DNA from: Paenibacillus spiritus | GTDB lineage: Bacteria > Bacillota > Bacilli > Paenibacillales > Paenibacillaceae | DNA: 64,000 nt | NCBI RefSeq assembly: GCF_008710135.1 | Contig: NZ_VYKK01000015.1 | Location: 62,001 to 126,000 of the forward strand | Direction: 5' to 3' | Shown: positions 17,730 through 26,421 of the stretch, piece after piece | Position numbering within the stretch: the stretch's first letter is position 1 | How the letters are laid out: each line of letters opens with the position of its first letter | Notes under the pieces: generated by a model | What the model was told of the DNA's origin: nothing | Database searches by the model: none | Seen by the model: only the letters and a program-made list of their open reading frames with translations | Program-made: the position numbers and the translations under genes

Positions 17730-18548
17730 ATGACGCCTATGAGCGACCGGGAGTTCCGCATGCTGTCGGATTTCATCCGCAAGCGAAGCGGAATTGAACT
17801 GAAGCCGGAGAAGCGGGCCATGCTGGCCGGCCGGCTTCAGCAGCGATTGTCGGCGCGCGGTCTGGATCGTTATGTGGATTACTACCATATCGTGAGCTCC
17901 GGGGACGAGGCGGAGATCAGCCGGATGCTGGATTGCGTAACGACCAATTACACGTATTTCATGCGGGAGAAGGAGCATTTCAGCTTCTTCCGGGAGACGG
18001 TTCTGCCCGAGGCGATTGCCCGGGCCCGGGACCGCGATCTCCGCGTCTGGAGCGCCGCCTGCGCCACCGGCGAAGAGCCGTATACGCTGGCGATGCTGAT
18101 CGACGAGCATTTTGCCGGAATGAAGAAGGGATGGGATACCCGGCTTCTGGCGACGGACATTTCCCGGCAGGCGCTTGCGGCGGCACAGACGGGGATGTAT
18201 GGGGAGGAACGGATCGAAGAACTGCCCGAACGCTGGAAAAAGCGTTATTTTCAGCCCGCCGGAGCCGGTCAGTACCGGCTGAATGACCGGCTGCGCGCCG
18301 AAGTGGTCTTCCGCCAGTTGAACCTGACGGCAGGCGAGTTTCCGTTCAAGCGCCGTTTTCATGCGATCTTTTGCCGCAATGTAATGATCTATTTCGACGC
18401 CCGGGTTCGGCGGGCGCTGATCGGCCGGCTGGCCGACTGGCTGGAGCCCGGCGGCTATCTGTTCGTCGGCCATTCGGAGTCGCTGGTTGAGGGACACCCG
18501 GGCCTGCGTTATGTGAAGCCGTCGGTCTACCGCAAGCTGGGCTCATAG
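17730..18548 (+). CDS. cheR: Chemoreceptor methyltransferase CheR
   Basis: 272 residues. The N-terminal helical domain (1-75) is followed by the SAM-binding domain with ACATGEEPYTLAM near residue 110, the later LLATDISRQAL and the catalytic-fold motif FCRNVMIYFD. It methylates receptor glutamates from S-adenosylmethionine during adaptation. It begins three bases after the receptor gene ends, consistent with one transcript. Length and motifs are normal. Confidence 0.94.
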   Translation: MTPMSDREFRMLSDFIRKRSGIELKPEKRAMLAGRLQQRLSARGLDRYVDYYHIVSSGDEAEISRMLDCVTTNYTYFMREKEHFSFFRETVLPEAIARARDRDLRVWSAACATGEEPYTLAMLIDEHFAGMKKGWDTRLLATDISRQALAAAQTGMYGEERIEELPERWKKRYFQPAGAGQYRLNDRLRAEVVFRQLNLTAGEFPFKRRFHAIFCRNVMIYFDARVRRALIGRLADWLEPGGYLFVGHSESLVEGHPGLRYVKPSVYRKLGS

Positions 18549-18583
18549 ATTTATGGCTGCTGCAAATAGAAAGGATCTGGATC

Positions 18584-19651
18584 ATGAACCGAAATGCCAA
18601 AATACGGGTGCTGCTGGTAGATGATTCCCCGCTGTTCCGGGAATTTCTGCGCCGCGGACTGGAGAGCGATGCGGCCATCGAGGTGGCCGCTCTGGCGGCG
18701 GACCCTTTTGAGGCGCGGGATGCCATCCTGCGCGTCAGACCCGATGTGATGGTCTGCGATGTACAGATGCCCCGCATGGACGGAATTGAGTTCATCCGCA
18801 GACTGCTGCCGCAGTACAGCATGCCCGTCATCGTGGTCAGCAGTCTGCCGGAAGCCGTGCTGGATGCGCTGAATGCCGGAGCGATTGATTTTGTGGTCAA
18901 GCCCGACCCCGGCTCGCCGGGCAGCCGGACCCGATTTCTGGAGCAGCTGATTGCCAAGGTGAAGAACGCCCCGGCAGCCCGAGTGCTTCTGCCGCAGAGC
19001 CCGGAGAAACGGACGGCTGCGGTCCGCCCGGCCTCTGCACCGCTTGCCGCGCCGGGTACGGGCATATCCGCTGAAGCCGGAGAAAGGCTGATTGCCATCG
19101 GCGCTTCAACCGGAGGGACCGAAGCTATCGCCGCTCTGCTGAAAGGCCTTCCTCCTTCACTTCCGGGGATCGTGGTTGTGCAGCATTTCCCGCCGAATTT
19201 CTCGGCCATGTATGCCGAACGGCTGGACCGGCTGCTTCCCTGGAAGGTGAAGGAGGCGGCGGGCGGCGAAGCCATCGTTCCCGGCACCGTGCTGATCGCT
19301 CCGGCCGAGCGGCATCTGGCCGTCCGCAAGCTGGGCGGCGGCTTCCGCACGGAGCTGATTGAAGGCGAGCGGACCAGCGGGCATTGTCCGTCCGTAGACC
19401 GGCTGTTCGATTCGGTTGCCCGGGCGGCCGGGGAGCGCGCCGTCGGCATCCTGCTAACCGGAATGGGCTACGACGGGGCCAAGGGCCTGCTCGCCATGCG
19501 GCGCAGGGGCGCGCGCACCATCGGCCAGGACGAGGCTTCATCGGTTGTGTACGGCATGCCCAAGGCCGCCTACGAACTTGGAGCCGTCGAGAAACAAGGC
19601 TCTCCGGCCACCATTCCCGGGCTGCTGCTGTCGCTGCTTGGCAGACCTTGA
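18584..19651 (+). CDS. cheB: Chemoreceptor methylesterase CheB
   Basis: 355 residues: receiver domain 1-125 with phospho-acceptor D59 (VMVCDVQMPRMDG), a linker, and a methylesterase domain with S175 in AIGASTGGTEA, H201 in VVQHFPP and D297 in GMGYDGAKG, the complete catalytic triad. It removes methyl groups and deamidates receptors, activated by CheA. Last gene of the operon, followed by a strong terminator. Confidence 0.95.
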   Translation: MNRNAKIRVLLVDDSPLFREFLRRGLESDAAIEVAALAADPFEARDAILRVRPDVMVCDVQMPRMDGIEFIRRLLPQYSMPVIVVSSLPEAVLDALNAGAIDFVVKPDPGSPGSRTRFLEQLIAKVKNAPAARVLLPQSPEKRTAAVRPASAPLAAPGTGISAEAGERLIAIGASTGGTEAIAALLKGLPPSLPGIVVVQHFPPNFSAMYAERLDRLLPWKVKEAAGGEAIVPGTVLIAPAERHLAVRKLGGGFRTELIEGERTSGHCPSVDRLFDSVARAAGERAVGILLTGMGYDGAKGLLAMRRRGARTIGQDEASSVVYGMPKAAYELGAVEKQGSPATIPGLLLSLLGRP

Positions 19652-19662
19652 AGCTTGAACAA

Positions 19663-19708
19663 CCAATGAACCCGCGCCGGGATGGCGCGGGTTCATTGGT
19701 ATTCTTTG
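19663..19708 (+). terminator. Terminator of the che operon
   Basis: A perfect 16-bp stem, CCAATGAACCCGCGCC (19663-19678) with its complement at 19684-19699, and a five-base loop. The tail is TATTCTTT. Confidence 0.85.
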
Positions 19709-19790
19709 GGATGGAAGCGGGATATTCATCGACTTCTTGGAATAACAGCCTTATAAAAGACCGATCCGAAACGAGCTTTCCGAACTTGAT

Positions 19791-19819
19791 TTGCGAACAA
19801 ATGTTTGCCATAATAAGAT
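19791..19819 (+). promoter_or_regulatory. Promoter overlapped by a LexA (SOS) box
   Basis: TTGCGA (19791-19796), 17 bases and TAAGAT (19814-19819) form a sigma-A promoter. CGAACAAATGTTTG at 19794-19807 matches 13 of 14 positions of the Bacillus LexA/DinR consensus CGAACRNRYGTTYC and covers the -35. A second, weaker box (CAAACACTTGTTCT, 19828-19841) lies just before the ribosome site. DNA-damage induction of the next gene is the inference. Confidence 0.75.
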
Positions 19820-19854
19820 TATGAATGCAAACACTTGTTCTGGAGGCGAGGCAG

Positions 19855-20055
19855 ATGCCGGTCAAATATATCGGGCGGACAGTAGAAGTCATCTACATGG
19901 ACGGAAGCGGCAAATTGACCCAGCGGCGCATTGAGGTGCGGGGTATTCGGGGCGGACTTGTGCATGCCGTCTGCCTCGTGAGCGGCAGCCCGCGGACCTT
20001 CCGGGAGGACCGGATTCTGGCCTGCCGGCCGGTGAGCGGAGCGCGGGCGTCTTAG
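19855..20055 (+). CDS. Small WYL-like domain protein, probably SOS-induced
   Basis: 66 residues from ATG 19855, eight bases below GGAGGCGAGG; the upstream ATG at 19825 would place the ribosome site inside the gene. The sequence VEVIYMDGSGKLTQRRIEVRGI followed by CLVSGSPRTFREDRILA has the beta-strand pattern of the WYL ligand/nucleic-acid-sensing domain, here alone without a helix-turn-helix. WYL domains bind nucleotides or single-stranded DNA in several DNA-damage regulators. With the LexA-box promoter this points to a role in the damage response. No repair gene adjoins it and a terminator follows, so it is expressed alone. Confidence 0.7.
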   Translation: MPVKYIGRTVEVIYMDGSGKLTQRRIEVRGIRGGLVHAVCLVSGSPRTFREDRILACRPVSGARAS

Positions 20056-20081
20056 GGCCGGTTGGCCCGGGAAACCGGAAT

Positions 20082-20119
20082 AAGCACCAGACCAAGGGTA
20101 TCCCTTGGCTGGTGCTTTT
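20082..20119 (+). terminator. Terminator after the WYL-like gene
   Basis: AAGCACCAG and CCAAGGG (20082-20098) pair with CCCTTGG and CTGGTGCTT (20102-20117), a long stem with one bulge, ending in TTTT. Confidence 0.8.
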
Positions 20120-20165
20120 GCATAGTGCAGGAATGCGGGGACATGAACTCTTAGGGTGTGGGGCT

Positions 20166-22601
20166 TCAGCCCAGCACGACTACGACTTGGTGTTCGCCGC
20201 CGTCCATCACCGGTTTGATGACATTGCCCTCTACAGGCGCTCCGTCAAGCGTCAGACTGGCTACGCCTTTGCTGACATGATTCGGGTTCTGAATGTCGAT
20301 GACATAGGTGTCGCCGCGGAAGACGCGGGTAATGCGGAAGCCGTCCCATTCGGATGGAATGCATGGATCGACCTTCAAGCCGGTGTAATCCGGCTGGATG
20401 CCGAGAATGGATTGGGTGATCGCCACATAGTTCCAGGCGGCCGTCCCGGTCAGCCAGGAGTTCTTGGCTTCGCCGTGGCGCACCGCGTCGCGGCCTGCGA
20501 TCATCTGCGAGTATACATAAGGCTCGGTGCGGTGAATGTCGCTGATCTCCTCCAGGTAGGCCGGAGCAATCTTCGCATACACCTCGAAGGCGCGGTCGCC
20601 GTTGCCCAGCACGGTTTCGGCGATCATGATCCACGGGTTGTTGTGGCAGAAGATACCGGCGTTCTCCTTGTAGCCCGGCGGATAGGTCGAGATCTCGCCC
20701 AGGTTCAAATAATACTTCGAGTAGGCTGGCTGCTGAAGCACAATGCCATACTTCGTATCCAGCCGTTCCTGGGTGGAAGCCAGCGCCTTGGCGGCGCTTC
20801 CGTCTTCTACGCCGATGCCGGCCATGACGCACATGCCCTGCGGTTCGATGAAGATCTGGCCTTCTTCGTTCTCCTTGCTGCCGATCTTCTCGCCGTAATG
20901 GTCATAGGCGCGCAAGAACCAGTCTCCGTCGAAGCCGTGGGTCAGGGTCGTCTCGGTCATGGCCGCAACCGCCTTCTCTGCGGCGTCGGCCAGCTCATTC
21001 TCGCCGCGGGTACGGCAGAGGGAGACATAGTCCGGGCCTGCGAAGACGAACAGACCGGCGATAAAGACGGATTCGGCCACCCGGCCTTCGATATTGGCAG
21101 TCGTCTGGAACGATTCGCCCGGCTCCTTGGAGAAGCAGTTCAGGTTCAGGCAGTCGTTCCAGTCGGCGCGTCCGATCAGCGGCAGGCCATGCGGACCGAG
21201 GTTGTTCGTGACATGCTCGAAGGATACCTTCAGATGCTGGAACAGCGTTGCGGCGTTGTCCGGGTTGCTGTCGAAGGTGACCCTTTCATCGAGAATGCTG
21301 AAGTCGCCGGTCTCCTTGATGTAGGCGGCAGTACCCACGATCAACCAGAGCGGATCGTCGTTGAAGCCGGTGCCGACTTCGTTGTTGCCTTTCTTGGTGA
21401 GCGGCTGATACTGGTGATAGGCGCTGCCGTCCTCGAACTGGGTGGCGGCGATATCGAGAATGCGCTCTCTGGCGCGTTCCGGAATCTGATGCACGAAGCC
21501 GAGCAGGTCCTGGTTGGAGTCGCGGAAGCCCATGCCCCGGCCGATGCCGGATTCAAAATACGAAGCCGAACGCGACATATTGAACGTCACCATGCACTGA
21601 TACGGGTTCCAGATGTTGACCATCCGGTTCAGCTTCTCGTCGCCGCTGTCGATCTGGTACTTGGACAGCAGGCTGTCCCAATGGGCTGCGAGTTCTTTCA
21701 AGGCGGCGTCTACGGCTTCGTCGGTGGAGAAGCGGGAGAGCACTTCCAGCGCCGGCGCTTTGTTGATGACGCTCGGAGCGGCCCATTTGTCTTCTTCCGG
21801 AAGCTCGGCATAGCCCAGCACAAAGATGTAGCTGCGCTCTTCGCCCGGAGCCAGGTCGATGTCCAGCTGATGGCTGCCGATCGGCGACCAGCCGCTGGCA
21901 ACCGAATTGGTGGCCTGACCGGCGGCTACGGCCTGCGGCGCATCCGTGCCGTTATAGAGACCGATGAACGATTCGCGGTCCGTGTCGAAGCCGGCGACCG
22001 GCGCGTTAACGGAATAGTACGCGTAGTGGTTGCGGCGTTCGCGGTACTCGGTTTTGTGATAAATCACAGAGCCTTCGACTTCGACCTCGCCGGTGCTGAA
22101 ATTGCGCTGGAAGTTGGTCATATCGTCCTGAGCGTTCCAGAGGCAGAACTCGGCAAAAGAGAACAGCTTCACCGACTTCGCTTCGGTTCCCGTATTCTTG
22201 ACCGTCAGCTTGTGGACTTCAATGTTCTCGCCCATCGGTACGAACGCCAGCATATTGACCGAAATTCCGTTGCGTTCGCCAGTAATCGAGGTGTAGCCAA
22301 GGCCGTGGCGGCATTCATAGAAGTCAAGATCGCGCTTGACCGGCATCCAGCCCGGCGTCCAGAAGTCGCCTCCGTCGTACAGGTAATAATAGCGGCCGTT
22401 GGAATCCAGCGGCACATTGTTGTAACGGTAGCGGGTCAGGCGGCGAAGCCGGGCGTCGCGGTAGAACGTGTAGCCGCCGGCGGTATTGGAGATCAGGCCG
22501 AAGAACTGTTCGTTACCCAGATAGTTGATCCACGGATAAGGCGTCTGCGGAGTGGTAATGACATATTCCTTGCGTTGGTCGTCAAAAGAACCGAATTTCA
22601 T
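20166..22601 (-). CDS. GH94 glycoside phosphorylase, probably cellobiose phosphorylase
   Basis: 811 residues from ATG 22601, nine bases below AAAGGAG; the longer frame to 22721 runs through the operator and is not translated. Domains: N-terminal beta-sandwich (1-270), helical linker, an (alpha/alpha)6 barrel and a C-terminal beta-sheet. The barrel carries [15 protein letters not shown] (near 355-369) and [12 protein letters not shown] with D480-D483, where the family's general acid lies. It cleaves a beta-1,4-glucoside with phosphate to glucose 1-phosphate plus sugar, in the cytosol (no signal peptide). Length and motifs fit cellobiose phosphorylase; chitobiose or laminaribiose phosphorylase are alternatives. 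It follows lacI and shares its operator. Confidence 0.9.
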   Translation of the reverse strand: MKFGSFDDQRKEYVITTPQTPYPWINYLGNEQFFGLISNTAGGYTFYRDARLRRLTRYRYNNVPLDSNGRYYYLYDGGDFWTPGWMPVKRDLDFYECRHGLGYTSITGERNGISVNMLAFVPMGENIEVHKLTVKNTGTEAKSVKLFSFAEFCLWNAQDDMTNFQRNFSTGEVEVEGSVIYHKTEYRERRNHYAYYSVNAPVAGFDTDRESFIGLYNGTDAPQAVAAGQATNSVASGWSPIGSHQLDIDLAPGEERSYIFVLGYAELPEEDKWAAPSVINKAPALEVLSRFSTDEAVDAALKELAAHWDSLLSKYQIDSGDEKLNRMVNIWNPYQCMVTFNMSRSASYFESGIGRGMGFRDSNQDLLGFVHQIPERARERILDIAATQFEDGSAYHQYQPLTKKGNNEVGTGFNDDPLWLIVGTAAYIKETGDFSILDERVTFDSNPDNAATLFQHLKVSFEHVTNNLGPHGLPLIGRADWNDCLNLNCFSKEPGESFQTTANIEGRVAESVFIAGLFVFAGPDYVSLCRTRGENELADAAEKAVAAMTETTLTHGFDGDWFLRAYDHYGEKIGSKENEEGQIFIEPQGMCVMAGIGVEDGSAAKALASTQERLDTKYGIVLQQPAYSKYYLNLGEISTYPPGYKENAGIFCHNNPWIMIAETVLGNGDRAFEVYAKIAPAYLEEISDIHRTEPYVYSQMIAGRDAVRHGEAKNSWLTGTAAWNYVAITQSILGIQPDYTGLKVDPCIPSEWDGFRITRVFRGDTYVIDIQNPNHVSKGVASLTLDGAPVEGNVIKPVMDGGEHQVVVVLG

Positions 22602-22619
22602 GGATAATTGCTCCTTTCG

Positions 22620-22638
22620 GATTGTGAACGCGCGTTTA
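22620..22638 (-). promoter_or_regulatory. LacI-type operator upstream of the GH94 gene
   Basis: ATTGTGAACGCGCGTTTAT (near 22621-22639) matches the operator upstream of lacI in all but one base. Core TGAACGCGCGTTTA, nearly palindromic, lies about 20 bases before the GH94 start, where bound repressor would block transcription. Confidence 0.75.
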
Positions 22639-22737
22639 TAGGGGGCAAAAAATGATTCTCCCGTCTGTCTTCCGCCTGCGCGGTTAACGGGAGAAAAGCG
22701 GACAGGCGGCTGCCGGGACAACCGGCGCCGCCTCCCG

Positions 22738-22776
22738 GCTGCTGCGGTCTTCGCCCGAAGGCTCTGCCGCAGCAGC
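22738..22776. repeat. Long hairpin between lacI and the GH94 gene
   Basis: GCTGCTGCGG (22738-22747) pairs with CCGCAGCAGC (22767-22776), and inside it CTTCG (22749-22753) pairs with CGAAG (22756-22760). No U-run follows on the minus strand. It could stabilise or partly terminate the lacI transcript and so uncouple it from the GH94 gene. Confidence 0.5.
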
Positions 22777-22799
22777 TCCCCGGGCAGCAGGGCTGAACG

Positions 22800-23873
22800 T
22801 CAGTGCAAGCCGTTCTGCCGGGGCGCCGGGGCGCCGCAGGACTCTCTGGCGACCAGGCGGGACGGGAAACTGACGGTGCTGAAGGTCGGCTGCGCCGAGT
22901 CGCACAGCTCCAGCACCTTCTCGACGGCCGCCTTGGACATGTCGTAGATCGGCAGCCGGACGGAGCTCAGCTTGGGGCTGATGCCGGAAGCGAGCGGAAT
23001 ATCGTCGAAGCCGATCAGCGACAGATCGCCGGGAACCGACAGACCGTTCGCGGCCAGCGCTTCCATGGCGGAAATTGCCATGTCATCGCTCGCGCAGAAC
23101 AGCGCGGTCGGACGCGGGCCTCCGGCAGTAAGCATGGCCTCGACCGCCCGGTAGGCCTCACGCTTCAGGAATTCGCCCTGAAGGACCCAGGCCGGCTCAA
23201 TCGGCAATCCGTGCCGGTTCAGCACATCCCGGTACGCCAGGAAGCGCTCGCGCCCGGAGTAGGTATTGTCGCGGCCGCACAGCATGCCGATGTCCCGGTG
23301 ACCGAGAGCGATCAGCGACTCCACCGCCTCGGCCGCGCCTTCATAGTCCTTGGAATTGACGACCGCCAGATGTCCCCGGTCCAGACGCTCGGCCATGATC
23401 TCGGAGATATCATAGTCGATCAGTACAACCGGCGCCTCCAGCTCCGCCATCTCGCGGACCATGCCGACGTCTTTCTGGGTGCCGACGAGAATGCCTCCGT
23501 CGATCCGCTTCTGGGCGAAGGCGGTCTTGACCTTCTGGAAATCGTCCGGCGAGTAGACGGTATGAATCAGCACATAGCAGCCGCGTGCATTCGCCGTATC
23601 GACGACGGCGTCGACGAACGGAGCGAAATAGCTGTTCTGGTAGATGCGATCCGCACCGGGCCGTTCGTTCATGCTGATGGCGAACAGACCGATCGTATCC
23701 GTCTTCTTGCCGGCCAGCGCCCGGGCGAAGCTGTTGGGCTCGTAGTGATGCTGCTGAATGACCCTCAGCACCTTGGCCCGCGTCTCCTCCGGCACGTTGG
23801 CATAATTGTTGATAACACGGGATACCGTGCTGCGGGAGACTCCCGCAAGCTTGGCAATATCTTCGCTGCGCAT
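22800..23873 (-). CDS. LacI family transcriptional repressor
   Basis: 357 residues: helix-turn-helix and hinge 1-58 (SEDIAKLAGVSRSTVSRVINN, then NSFARALAGKKT) and a periplasmic-binding-like effector domain to about 340. It binds a sugar effector and releases DNA. The near-identical operators at 23935-23948 and 22625-22638 make it the likely repressor of itself and of the GH94 gene. The effector is probably cellobiose or another oligosaccharide imported by the neighbouring ABC system (inference). Confidence 0.92.
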   Translation of the reverse strand: MRSEDIAKLAGVSRSTVSRVINNYANVPEETRAKVLRVIQQHHYEPNSFARALAGKKTDTIGLFAISMNERPGADRIYQNSYFAPFVDAVVDTANARGCYVLIHTVYSPDDFQKVKTAFAQKRIDGGILVGTQKDVGMVREMAELEAPVVLIDYDISEIMAERLDRGHLAVVNSKDYEGAAEAVESLIALGHRDIGMLCGRDNTYSGRERFLAYRDVLNRHGLPIEPAWVLQGEFLKREAYRAVEAMLTAGGPRPTALFCASDDMAISAMEALAANGLSVPGDLSLIGFDDIPLASGISPKLSSVRLPIYDMSKAAVEKVLELCDSAQPTFSTVSFPSRLVARESCGAPAPRQNGLH

Positions 23874-23934
23874 AGCTCCCCCTTGATCCGGCGGTATCGG
23901 CCCGGAAGAGCTGCAGGCCGTCGCCGTTATATTG

Positions 23935-23984
23935 TAAACGCGCGTTTATGCTTCTATCATAAAATGAAAACGGTTAAAAAGCAA
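23935..23984 (-). promoter_or_regulatory. Promoter and palindromic operator of lacI
   Basis: On the minus strand TTGCTT (23979-23984), 17 bases and TATGAT (23956-23961) form the promoter. The perfect palindrome TAAACGCGCGTTTA (23935-23948) sits just downstream of the -10, the classical position for repression. Confidence 0.8.
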
Positions 23985-24024
23985 GGACGCAGAAAAGGCG
24001 CCGGTTCTCTGATTTTGATTGATA

Positions 24025-24045
24025 TATACCCCTATTGGGTATAAT
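24025..24045 (+). promoter_or_regulatory. CsoR/CstR-type operator on the ydhK promoter
   Basis: TATACCC-N5-GGGTATA (24025-24043) is a perfect inverted repeat, and its right arm is part of the -10 TATAAT (24040-24045). Repeats with TACCC/GGGTA arms are the established sites of CsoR-family repressors, which sense copper (CsoR) or persulfides (CstR). Which of the two applies here is not shown by the sequence. Confidence 0.65.
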
Positions 24046-24085
24046 GAAGAATGAACCCAACACCGAGTTAAGGGAGAGAAGCGAG

Positions 24086-24730
24086 ATGAAGAGAAGAATG
24101 CAACCGGGCAAGGCCAAGCAGGCGGCGCTTGTGCTCGGAGCAACGGCCGTTCTGGCATTGAGCGGCTGTTCGGGGAACGGGAACAACCATAACGGCAATG
24201 GAGGGGCCAGCGCCGCTCCCGCTGCGAGCCCCGCGGCCGGGGCGCACGCCGGCCATTCTCCGGCGGCGACGGATATGGCGGGTATGACGGGTATGGCGGA
24301 GCACGGGACTTCCGGCGAGATTCCCGCCGGTCTCCAGGATGCTGCGTCTCCGAAATTTCCGGTAGGCAGCCAGGTCGTCATCAAGGACGGCCATATGCCG
24401 GGGATGAAGGGGGCAGCCGCGACCATTTCGGGCGCTTTTGACACCACGGTCTATGCGATTTCCTACCAGCCTACAACCGGGGGCGAGCGGATAACCAACC
24501 ACAAATGGATCATTCAGCAGGAGATCGAGAATGCCGGAACCGAGGATATCCAGCCCGGTAAAGAAATCACCATTAAAGCCGACCATATGCCAGGCATGAT
24601 GGGCGCCAAAGCGGTCGTCGATTCCTTCAAGCACACGGTGGTCTACATGGTGGACTATACGCCGACTACCGGCGGGGAACCGGTGAAGGGGCATCAATGG
24701 GTGACCGAGGATGAACTGGAGGCCCGGTGA
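24086..24730 (+). CDS. ydhK: YdhK-like lipoprotein with two DUF1541 repeats
   Basis: 214 residues from ATG 24086 below GGGAGAG. Signal peptide 1-31 with lipobox LSGC, then a Asn/Gly/Ala/His-rich linker containing a short Met-rich run (DMAGMTGMAEHG). Two DUF1541 repeats follow: GSQVVIKDGHMPGMKGA with YQPTTGGERITNHKW, and KADHMPGMMGA with YTPTTGGEPVKGHQW. His and Met pairs (DGHMPGM, ADHMPGM) are natural soft-metal ligands. It is anchored outside the membrane. With the operator above, a role in copper or metal handling is plausible but unproven. It is not part of the sugar operon. Confidence 0.85.
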   Translation: MKRRMQPGKAKQAALVLGATAVLALSGCSGNGNNHNGNGGASAAPAASPAAGAHAGHSPAATDMAGMTGMAEHGTSGEIPAGLQDAASPKFPVGSQVVIKDGHMPGMKGAAATISGAFDTTVYAISYQPTTGGERITNHKWIIQQEIENAGTEDIQPGKEITIKADHMPGMMGAKAVVDSFKHTVVYMVDYTPTTGGEPVKGHQWVTEDELEAR

Positions 24731-24990
24731 TTGCAGGAAGCGTTGAATGTTGGACGATGAAATGCCATACTGGCTGGATTTTGACAAGCCGGACGATACC
24801 CTTGGCGGGCATCTAGTCCGGCTGTTTGGCGTGGTTCGGGAGGCCCTCGGCGTCCGCAGGTTCGGGCAATCTGTAGAAATGTCCACTTTATCTAAACATG
24901 CGCCATGTTCCAAGGCCCGGCGCTGCCGTAATATTAAGCGTGTCGATACCTGAAAGCGCTTAACAAATTAGAGCGAAGGAGATTACATCT
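24731..24990 (+). promoter_or_regulatory. Intergenic region with a candidate cre site
   Basis: Contains AAGCCGGAC/GTCCGGCT arms (24786-24794 and 24816-24823) that may serve as a weak terminator for ydhK. TGAAAGCGCTTAACA at 24951-24965 resembles a CcpA cre box (palindromic core AAGCGCTT, one position off in the right arm) and lies 26 bases before the sugar-binding protein start. Carbon catabolite control of the ABC operon is inferred. A 68-codon frame at 24747-24953 looks non-coding. Confidence 0.5.
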
Positions 24991-26271
24991 ATGAGAAAAC
25001 CGATTCGCAAGCTCAGCGCGCTGTTGCTGACGGGGGTACTGGCTGCAGTAAGCCTGTCGGCCTGCGGCGGCAACGACGGAGAAACCGGCGGCAAGAAAGC
25101 CCAGACCGGTTCCGGAAGCGGCAAGAAAACGGAAATTCTGTTCTGGTCCCCGTTCTCCGGTTCGGATGGTCCATTCATGAAGAAGCTGGTTGATAAATAC
25201 AACAGTTCGCAGGATGCCTATAAAGTCAACTTTGTTATTCAGCCCAACGGCGAGTACTACAAGCAGCTCGACGTGGCGCTGAGCACAGGCAAGGAACGGC
25301 CGGATCTGATGATTATGCATGTGGATTCGGTCCCAACCTACCAGAGCAAGGATCAGCTTCAACCGGTGGATGAGCTGGCCAGCCAGGCGGGGATCAATCC
25401 GGCCGACTTTGCCGAAGCTCCGATCAAGTACTCGACGATTGACGGCAAGCTGTATTCGCTGCCGCTGGATATCCATCCGGTCTTGATGTATTACAACAAG
25501 GATCTGTTCGAGAAAGCGGGCATCACCGCTCCTCCGACGAACCGCGCCGAGTTTGAGGCGGCCGCCGAGAAGCTGACCGACAAGTCGAAGGGCGTCTACG
25601 GCTATGTGGTGCCGACCTTGTGGCCGCAGCAGTTCATCTTCCCTTCGCTGGTCTGGCAGAACGGAGGGGAGCTGTGGAACGGAACCGATGTCGCCTATAA
25701 CTCGCCGGAAGCGGTTGAGATGGTGGAATGGATGCGCGGCCTGATCGAGAAAGGCATCTCGCCATCGAATGTGCAGCAGGACGGGGAGAATACGCTCTTC
25801 CTCCAAGGCAAAAATGCCATCCAGTTCAACGGTCCCTGGATGAAGTCGCAGTATGACGAAGCCGGCCTGAATTACGGCGTCGCCGTGATGCCGCAGATCG
25901 GCAAGGCGAAGCAGGCCATTTATGCGGGCTCTCATGGGTTTGTCGTGCCGAAGGCGGTTACGGACAGCGCCAAGCTGGCAGGGATCGGCGACTTTCTGAA
26001 ATACGTCGCCGGCAACTCGCTGGATTGGGCCGAATCCGGCCAGGCTGTCGCTTCGAAGAAGGTGCTCGACAGCGCCGAGTTCAAGGCGATGCCTTTCCAG
26101 AGCACTGTGTCCCAGAGCTTTGAGCACGTTCAGTTCGCGCCGAACGTGCTGAATTGGGGAACGGTTATCGAGCCGGTCTGGGGCGAACTGAGCAACGCGC
26201 TGCTGGGCAAGAAGACGGCGCAGCAGGCGATGGACGACGCTGTAGCGAAATCGCGCCAGGCGATGAAGTAG
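24991..26271 (+). CDS. Sugar ABC transporter substrate-binding lipoprotein
   Basis: 426 residues. Signal peptide ending in the lipobox LSAC at about residue 24, a Gly/Lys/Thr linker, then a family 1 (MalE-like) two-lobe binding protein: ILFWSPFSGSDGPFMKKL at the start, LPLDIHPVLMYYNKDLFEKAG in the middle, and KNAIQFNGPWM. It captures an oligosaccharide outside the membrane for the two permeases that follow. The ATPase subunit is absent and is probably a shared MsmX-like protein encoded elsewhere. A terminator separates it from the permeases. Confidence 0.92.
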   Translation: MRKPIRKLSALLLTGVLAAVSLSACGGNDGETGGKKAQTGSGSGKKTEILFWSPFSGSDGPFMKKLVDKYNSSQDAYKVNFVIQPNGEYYKQLDVALSTGKERPDLMIMHVDSVPTYQSKDQLQPVDELASQAGINPADFAEAPIKYSTIDGKLYSLPLDIHPVLMYYNKDLFEKAGITAPPTNRAEFEAAAEKLTDKSKGVYGYVVPTLWPQQFIFPSLVWQNGGELWNGTDVAYNSPEAVEMVEWMRGLIEKGISPSNVQQDGENTLFLQGKNAIQFNGPWMKSQYDEAGLNYGVAVMPQIGKAKQAIYAGSHGFVVPKAVTDSAKLAGIGDFLKYVAGNSLDWAESGQAVASKKVLDSAEFKAMPFQSTVSQSFEHVQFAPNVLNWGTVIEPVWGELSNALLGKKTAQQAMDDAVAKSRQAMK

Positions 26272-26313
26272 CAAGGTTCGGCTCCTGAGAGAGCCGAATC
26301 GGAAGAGGTCCAG

Positions 26314-26350
26314 CGGGAAGCCGGAGGAGGTGCGGCTTTCCCGTTTTTTT
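26314..26350 (+). terminator. Terminator between binding protein and permease genes
   Basis: CGGGAAGCC (26314-26322) pairs with GGCTTTCCCG (26334-26343) with one bulged base, followed by seven T. A further hairpin TTCGGCTC/GAGCCGAA precedes it at about 26276-26298. Partial readthrough would give more binding protein than permease, a common arrangement. Confidence 0.8.
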
Positions 26351-26421
26351 AACAAGAGATGTGCCCAGACTGCAAGAAACGCCCGGACCGCCTGGAGCGG
26401 CCCCGGAGGGAGGAGCCCCGC

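Noticed and set aside
16911..18497. 528-codon minus-strand open frame across mcp and cheR
   Set aside because: Antisense shadow; low-complexity Arg/His/Gln-rich translation, no ribosome site, and both plus-strand genes are certain.
20112..22607. 831-codon plus-strand open frame
   Set aside because: It is the antisense frame of the GH94 gene, whose product has clear family motifs, ribosome site and operator. Long antisense frames are common in GC-rich coding DNA.
24747..24953. 68-codon open frame after ydhK
   Set aside because: No clear ribosome site, ends in the promoter region of the sugar operon, composition unremarkable, no recognisable pattern.
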